Assembly: GCA_002308635.1 (NCBI GenBank)
Contig: DBWG01000081.1
Span: forward strand, 1-17,916
From: Ruminococcaceae bacterium UBA1244
Lineage (GTDB): Bacteria > Bacillota > Clostridia > Oscillospirales > Acutalibacteraceae
DNA: 17,916 bases
Reading direction: 5' to 3'
Shown: positions 14,512-17,916 of the stretch, in pieces
Layout: each line of letters begins with the position of its first letter
How positions within the stretch are numbered: position 1 is the stretch's first letter
The notes under the pieces: generated by a model
Told to the model about the DNA's origin: nothing
What the model saw: only the letters and a program-made list of their open reading frames with translations
The model's database searches: none
Made by a program: the position numbers and the translations under genes

Positions 14512-14552
14512 AATATGATAACAAAATTTACCGACAAGTTCAAGGGGCTTTT

Positions 14553-14569
14553 TTGTACATAACGTACAA
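14553..14569. repeat. Inverted repeat directly after the glmM stop
   Basis: TTGTAC (14553-14558) and GTACAA (14564-14569) flank a five-base spacer immediately after the glmM stop codon. On the minus strand it is followed by A-rich, not T-rich, sequence, so it is not a standard terminator for glmM. It may be a 3' stem or a protein-binding site upstream of the glycosyltransferase promoter. Confidence 0.4.
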
Positions 14570-15925
14570 TCAGATCCCGATCCTTTCCTTGATAAGCTCA
14601 GCCGTTTCATTTGCGAGCCTTGTGATAAGCTTTTTGTCAAGACCTTCGAGCATTACTCTGACGAGAGGCTCTGTGCCTGACAGACGGACGAGTATCCTTC
14701 CGTCCTCGCCAAGCTGTCTTTTGACATCTTCGATCTTGTTTTTGATATCCTGATTCGTATAGAAATGCAGCTTGCCTTCATTTGTGACCTTTACGTTGAT
14801 AAGCACCTGCGGATAGCGTGTCATAAGCGTTGCCATGCTTGAAAGCAGTGCCTGTCTGCGGTTAACAAGGCTGAGAAGCTGAGCGGCAGTAAGCTGACCG
14901 TCGCCGGTGGTGGAATAGTCAAGGAAAATAACATGACCGGACTGTTCTCCGCCGAAGTTGTAGCCTTCTCTGAGCATAGCTTCAAGCACATATCTGTCGC
15001 CGACATCCGTGCTGACAAAATGCAGTCCGTTATCGCTGCAGAAACGGCTGAATCCCATATTTGACATAACTGTGCCGACTGCGGTATTTTTGCTGAGCTT
15101 CTTTCTTGAAGCTAAATCGAGTGCGCATATAGCCATGATAAAATCGCCGTCAATAACATTGCCCTTTTCATCCACCGCAAGACATCTGTCTGCATCGCCG
15201 TCAAACGCCACGCCTGCCTGCAGTGAGTTTTCAACAACGAACTTCTGGAGGTTCTCGAGATGGGTAGAACCGCAGTTATCGTTGATATTAATACCGTCCG
15301 GCTTGTCTGAAAGCATAAAGCACTCTGCACCAAGTCTTGTAAAGAGCTGTTCGGCTGTTGATGATGCTGAGCCGTTTGAACAGTCGATGCCGATTCTCAT
15401 TCCGTCAAGGCGGTAAGGAACGGTGCTTATGATATGGTTGATATAGTCCTCTTTTGCATTTTCGGCACGAGTAACACGTCCAAGATCACTGCCTACCGGA
15501 GTATCGAACGGTTTTGCCTTATCGAGTACGATGGATTCGATCTCTGCTTCGAGTGCGTCCGGAAGCTTGAAGCCGTCTCTTGAAAACACCTTTATTCCGT
15601 TATACTCAAACGGATTGTGAGAAGCCGAGATCATTATTCCGGCATCAGCCTTATAGAGCCTGATAAGATATGCAACAGCGGGGGTCGGCACTGCGCCCAA
15701 AAGCACAACATCCGCTCCGATGGAACAAAGTCCGGCTACCAAAGCTCCTTCAAGCATATAAGATGAAAGTCTGGTATCCTTTCCGATCAGTACCTTCGGA
15801 CGTGTGCCGTCACAGTTTTCTGTAAGTACCATTGCCGCCGCTCTGCCGATGTTCATTGCAAGCTCACAGGTAAGTTCCTTGTTTGCAATGCCTCTTGCAC
15901 CGTCTGTTCCGAATAATCTTCCCAT
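14570..15925 (-). CDS. glmM: Phosphoglucosamine mutase
   Basis: A 451-residue alpha-D-phosphohexomutase that converts glucosamine 6-phosphate to glucosamine 1-phosphate for UDP-GlcNAc, hence peptidoglycan. The N-terminus MGRLFGTDGARG is diagnostic of GlmM. The phosphoserine loop ISASHNPFEYNGIK has Ser102, the same position as in E. coli GlmM. The magnesium loop FDGDADR is at 241-247, GGEQSGHVI forms the sugar-binding loop, and RLSGTEPLVRVMLEG near the C-terminus binds phosphate. The ATG at 15925 was chosen over the in-frame ATG at 15931, which is only one base from the AGGAGG. The next gene upstream on this strand (M22-like) is about 105 bases away, separated by heptamer repeats; no convincing separate promoter was found, so read-through from tyrS-nusB is possible. 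Confidence 0.96.
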   Translation of the reverse strand: MGRLFGTDGARGIANKELTCELAMNIGRAAAMVLTENCDGTRPKVLIGKDTRLSSYMLEGALVAGLCSIGADVVLLGAVPTPAVAYLIRLYKADAGIMISASHNPFEYNGIKVFSRDGFKLPDALEAEIESIVLDKAKPFDTPVGSDLGRVTRAENAKEDYINHIISTVPYRLDGMRIGIDCSNGSASSTAEQLFTRLGAECFMLSDKPDGININDNCGSTHLENLQKFVVENSLQAGVAFDGDADRCLAVDEKGNVIDGDFIMAICALDLASRKKLSKNTAVGTVMSNMGFSRFCSDNGLHFVSTDVGDRYVLEAMLREGYNFGGEQSGHVIFLDYSTTGDGQLTAAQLLSLVNRRQALLSSMATLMTRYPQVLINVKVTNEGKLHFYTNQDIKNKIEDVKRQLGEDGRILVRLSGTEPLVRVMLEGLDKKLITRLANETAELIKERIGI

Positions 15926-15932
15926 TATCATT

Positions 15933-15938
15933 CCTCCT
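15933..15938 (-). promoter_or_regulatory. Ribosome binding site that sets the glmM start
   Basis: AGGAGG on the minus strand is seven bases before the ATG at 15925 and only one base before the ATG at 15931. The spacing excludes the longer form, which would add Met-Ile to the conserved MGRLFGTDGARG. Confidence 0.8.
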
Positions 15939-15953
15939 TAATTATATTCAGTG

Positions 15954-15974
15954 TGGAGTCTGGAGTGTGGAGTT
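15954..15974. repeat. Heptanucleotide tandem array (TGGAGTN, three copies)
   Basis: TGGAGTC, TGGAGTG and TGGAGTT follow each other without gaps, preceded by a partial unit (AGTG, 15950-15953). The array lies between glmM and the M22-like gene and is oriented against the second array at 15996-16030. Confidence 0.85.
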
Positions 15975-15995
15975 AATGCTTTATCAGAAAGACAA

Positions 15996-16030
15996 TTCCA
16001 TTTTCCACTTTCCATTTTCAATTTTCCACT
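15996..16030. repeat. Heptanucleotide tandem array (TTCCAYT, five copies)
   Basis: Five units in perfect register: TTCCATT, TTCCACT, TTCCATT, TTCAATT, TTCCACT. The array ends directly at the stop codon of the M22-like gene. As plus-strand RNA, its start can pair with the first array (about 15955-15974 with 15995-16014), using several G-U pairs. This resembles the short tandemly repeated repetitive sequences with seven-base units described in cyanobacteria; any relation is only by form. Confidence 0.85.
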
Positions 16031-16963
16031 TTAACCCTTATGCTTCATGCCGCACAAAAATGCAGTTCCTGCGGCGTTGTCAGCAGAAAACTCCGGCTGT
16101 GCGAAATGAGCGTTGAATTTCTTTTCAAGACGCTCCCTGATGAGCATATCGGACATTACTCCTCCGGCAAAAAGTACGGGAATATCTCCGTATTTTTCAA
16201 GAAGAGCATCACACATTTTTTCAAGTGTCAGTTCCACGCACGAAAGGCACAGCGCCGCTGTTTCTTCCTTTGATGCGCCCGATTCAAATGCCCTGCGGCA
16301 GATATTCTCTATTCCCGACAAACAGCAATCACAGCCTTTAAGGGTTGCCTTCGGCTTTATCCTCGAAGTGTTTTTTGATGCCAATTTTTCAAGCTCCATG
16401 CCGCACGGAAATCCTAACCCAAGCATAACGCCTATCCTGTCGATAAGCTGTCCGGCATTAAGGTCAAGCGTTTTTGCGGCGATATCCTCACGGATGATAT
16501 TTTCATCATCCGGAGAAACTATCACAGCTTCTGTTGTTCCGCCGGAAACGTGGAATGCAAGGAATTTTTCTCCAAGCAACTCAGTACAGCCCGCCGAAAA
16601 AACAGCCGCAGCGATATGGCCGCTCTGGTGAGAAAAGGTATAAAGCGGTACTTTCATAGCTGCCGCAAGACTTCTTGCCGTACCGTGACCTACTGTAAAG
16701 CACGGCATATATGAGCCTTCTGCGTCACGGGGACGTGAAGACACGCCTATGGCTGATATTTTCCCGTCAAAACCGCAAAGCAGCTCTTCGATAATATCGG
16801 GGAGCTGTCTTGTGTGGTGGAACACGGCATCGCTCTGGCGGAGTCCGCACTCGCCGTTTTTTACGGGCAGGAGCTTCTTCTTATGTACGATACCTGTTTC
16901 GGGACTATAAAGCGCTGCTGAGGTAGTATAATTACTTGTGTCTATTCCGAGAAAAAACGGCAT
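16031..16963 (-). CDS. TsaD/Kae1-like peptidase M22 family protein (paralogue type)
   Basis: A 310-residue ASKHA-fold protein of the TsaD/Kae1 (M22, 'O-sialoglycoprotein endopeptidase') superfamily. True TsaD makes the t6A modification of tRNA with TsaB, TsaC and TsaE. Retained features are GIDTSNYTTS (6-15), the metal histidines in SHQSGH (His112, His116), HVSGGTTEAVIV (138-149), FAGGVMSD (265-272) and ADNAAGTA with Asp295. Canonical GEAFDK reads GQLIDR (171-176) and the usual FSFSGLKT reads DCCLSGIEN, with clustered cysteines (211, 213, 214). It is shorter than typical TsaD. Such divergent paralogues occur beside nusB in Clostridia, and a standard tsaD would be expected elsewhere. The start overlaps the nusB stop by one base (TAATG). 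Its substrate is unknown; I did not assign tsaD. Confidence 0.8.
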   Translation of the reverse strand: MPFFLGIDTSNYTTSAALYSPETGIVHKKKLLPVKNGECGLRQSDAVFHHTRQLPDIIEELLCGFDGKISAIGVSSRPRDAEGSYMPCFTVGHGTARSLAAAMKVPLYTFSHQSGHIAAAVFSAGCTELLGEKFLAFHVSGGTTEAVIVSPDDENIIREDIAAKTLDLNAGQLIDRIGVMLGLGFPCGMELEKLASKNTSRIKPKATLKGCDCCLSGIENICRRAFESGASKEETAALCLSCVELTLEKMCDALLEKYGDIPVLFAGGVMSDMLIRERLEKKFNAHFAQPEFSADNAAGTAFLCGMKHKG

Positions 16964-17406
16964 TATTTGTCACCGCTTTTCCTGATGCTCTTTTCTGCGG
17001 CTCCGAGTACACCGTTTATGAATGAGCTGTCCTCAACCGTTGCATAATTTTTTGCAAGCTCGACCGCTTCATTTATGGAAACACTCGCCGGAACGCTGTC
17101 AACATAGAGCATCTCAAAAACCGCTATCCTCATTATCGTGAGAGAAAGCTTTGCTATCCTGTTTTTCTTCCAGCCTTTCAGATTTTTCTCAATAACGCCG
17201 TCGATCTCGTCAAGATGCTCCTCAACGCCCTTGACTATCATTTTTGCATAATCGCTGATCTCGGTATCACGGGCATTGAGTGCATCTTCAAAGGCTTCTT
17301 CGGCACTGTCGTCACGGAACATTCTCTCGAATACAAAATTCAGTGCCTGCTGTCTTTCCTCTCGTCTGCTGATAGGTTTTTTATCTTTGTTATCAGAATT
17401 TGCCAT
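16963..17406 (-). CDS. nusB: Transcription antitermination factor NusB
   Basis: A 147-residue all-helical RNA-binding protein that joins NusE (ribosomal protein S10) on boxA RNA to prevent premature termination of rRNA transcription. The N-terminal SRREERQQALNFVFE (13-27) and the C-terminal run LSLTIMRIAVFEMLY (87-101), VPASVSINEAVELAKNY (105-121) and SSFINGVLGA (127-136) are diagnostic. A charged ten-residue N-terminal extension (MANSDNKDKK) is mildly unusual. GGAG on the minus strand lies nine bases before the ATG. It starts 21 bases after tyrS and its stop overlaps the start of the M22-like gene, so all three probably share one message. Confidence 0.95.
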   Translation of the reverse strand: MANSDNKDKKPISRREERQQALNFVFERMFRDDSAEEAFEDALNARDTEISDYAKMIVKGVEEHLDEIDGVIEKNLKGWKKNRIAKLSLTIMRIAVFEMLYVDSVPASVSINEAVELAKNYATVEDSSFINGVLGAAEKSIRKSGDK

Positions 17407-17427
17407 ATCATCATTCTCCGTTCTGAA

Positions 17428-17916
17428 TTATTTGAGAATTGCCTTGTGGAAGACCTTCTTGCCCTTCTTTATTACAACAAAGCCCTTTTCAAATGCGGAC
17501 CTGTCTATCTCGGCTTTGAAGTCAGTAAGCTTTTCATCGTCTACTGAGATACCGCCCTGCTGGATAAGTCTTCTTGCCTCTGCCTTTGACGGAGCAAGCT
17601 TTGTTGCTGAAAGCAGGTCAATAAGAGATATCTTTCCGTCAGTGAACATACTGCCGTCAAGCTCTGTTGAGGGCATATTGTCTGTATCGGATTTGCTTGA
17701 GAAAAGCGCTCTTGCACCTTCAAGGGCTTTCTGAGCCTCTTCCTCGCCGTGTACGAGCTTTGTAAGTTCAAAAGCAAGAAGTTCCTTCGCCTTGTTGAGT
17801 TCACTGCCCTCTAACTTTTCAAGCTCCCTGATCTCCTCCATCGGAACAAATGTGAGCATTTTCAGACACTTGATAACGTCACTGTCGGCAACGTTTCTCC
17901 AGTACTGGAAGAAATC
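17428..17916 (-). CDS. tyrS: Tyrosyl-tRNA synthetase, C-terminal part (5' end outside the window)
   Basis: The frame is open to the right edge; 162 C-terminal residues are visible. The enzyme charges tRNA-Tyr. FFQYWRNVADSDVIKCLKMLTFVP, the end of the class I catalytic domain, leads to MEEIRELEKLEG and LAFELTKLVHGEEEAQKA, all typical of the bacterial TyrS alpha-helical domain. The S4-like tRNA-binding domain occupies about the last 70 residues (SLIDLLSATKLAPSKAEARRLIQQGGISV, then VVIKKGKKVFHKAIL). The HIGH and KMSKS motifs lie off the window. Any T-box leader, common for tyrS in Firmicutes, would also be outside. It is the first visible gene of the minus-strand run. Confidence 0.96.
   Translation of the reverse strand, partial: DFFQYWRNVADSDVIKCLKMLTFVPMEEIRELEKLEGSELNKAKELLAFELTKLVHGEEEAQKALEGARALFSSKSDTDNMPSTELDGSMFTDGKISLIDLLSATKLAPSKAEARRLIQQGGISVDDEKLTDFKAEIDRSAFEKGFVVIKKGKKVFHKAILK

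Noticed and set aside
15941..15946. TATAAT on the minus strand just before glmM
   Set aside because: No -35 box and the transcript would begin within the ribosome binding site of glmM.
15950..16030. CRISPR-like repeat region
   Set aside because: Units are seven bases in direct tandem without spacers; this is a simple tandem array.

Overview
The window looks like chromosomal housekeeping DNA from a low-to-middle GC Firmicute. The order xseA-xseB-ispA-dxs-tlyA-nadK-argR-recN is the arrangement known from Clostridia, and together with comEC-holA, an RNase M5-like gene beside RNase Z, and AGGAGG-type ribosome binding sites it points to the Oscillospiraceae/Ruminococcus group. That placement is inferred from gene order and protein style; no species can be named. 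There are no rRNA or tRNA genes, no CRISPR array, no transposase and no phage gene. I did not find a complete undescribed system. The noteworthy items are regulatory and repeat DNA between genes, and a few family members with altered active sites.

Positions 1-2037 (plus strand) hold the 3' part of xseA, then xseB and ispA, all overlapping: exonuclease VII and a farnesyl/geranylgeranyl diphosphate synthase. Positions 2038-2328 form the largest plus-strand gap. It holds an imperfect ~105-bp inverted repeat with a weak terminator in it, an 8-bp stem-loop, and a good sigma-A promoter (TTGAAT-17-TATAAT) whose -10 box is buried in a perfect 28-bp palindrome. Positions 2329-13318 are ten plus-strand genes with short gaps or overlaps: dxs, tlyA, nadK, argR, recN, a HIT-family hydrolase, comEC, holA, an RNase M5-like toprim gene and rnz. 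They combine isoprenoid precursor supply, rRNA methylation, NADP synthesis, arginine control, DNA repair and uptake, clamp loading and RNA maturation. A strong, probably bidirectional terminator at 13335-13363 ends the run.

Positions 13503-17916 run on the minus strand and converge on the first block. In transcription order they are tyrS (5' part outside the window), nusB, a TsaD/Kae1-like M22 paralogue, glmM, and a single family-2 glycosyltransferase-like gene with its own promoter. Two oppositely oriented heptanucleotide tandem arrays lie between the M22 gene and glmM. The gap between the converging blocks holds about 120 bp of unassigned, possibly structured or repeated sequence.

Main points for a second look: the palindromic promoter ahead of an operon that contains argR; a ComEC whose C-terminal metallo-beta-lactamase domain has lost its metal-binding motif; a GT2-like protein without the DXD motif; the heptamer arrays; and the unexplained intergenic sequences.
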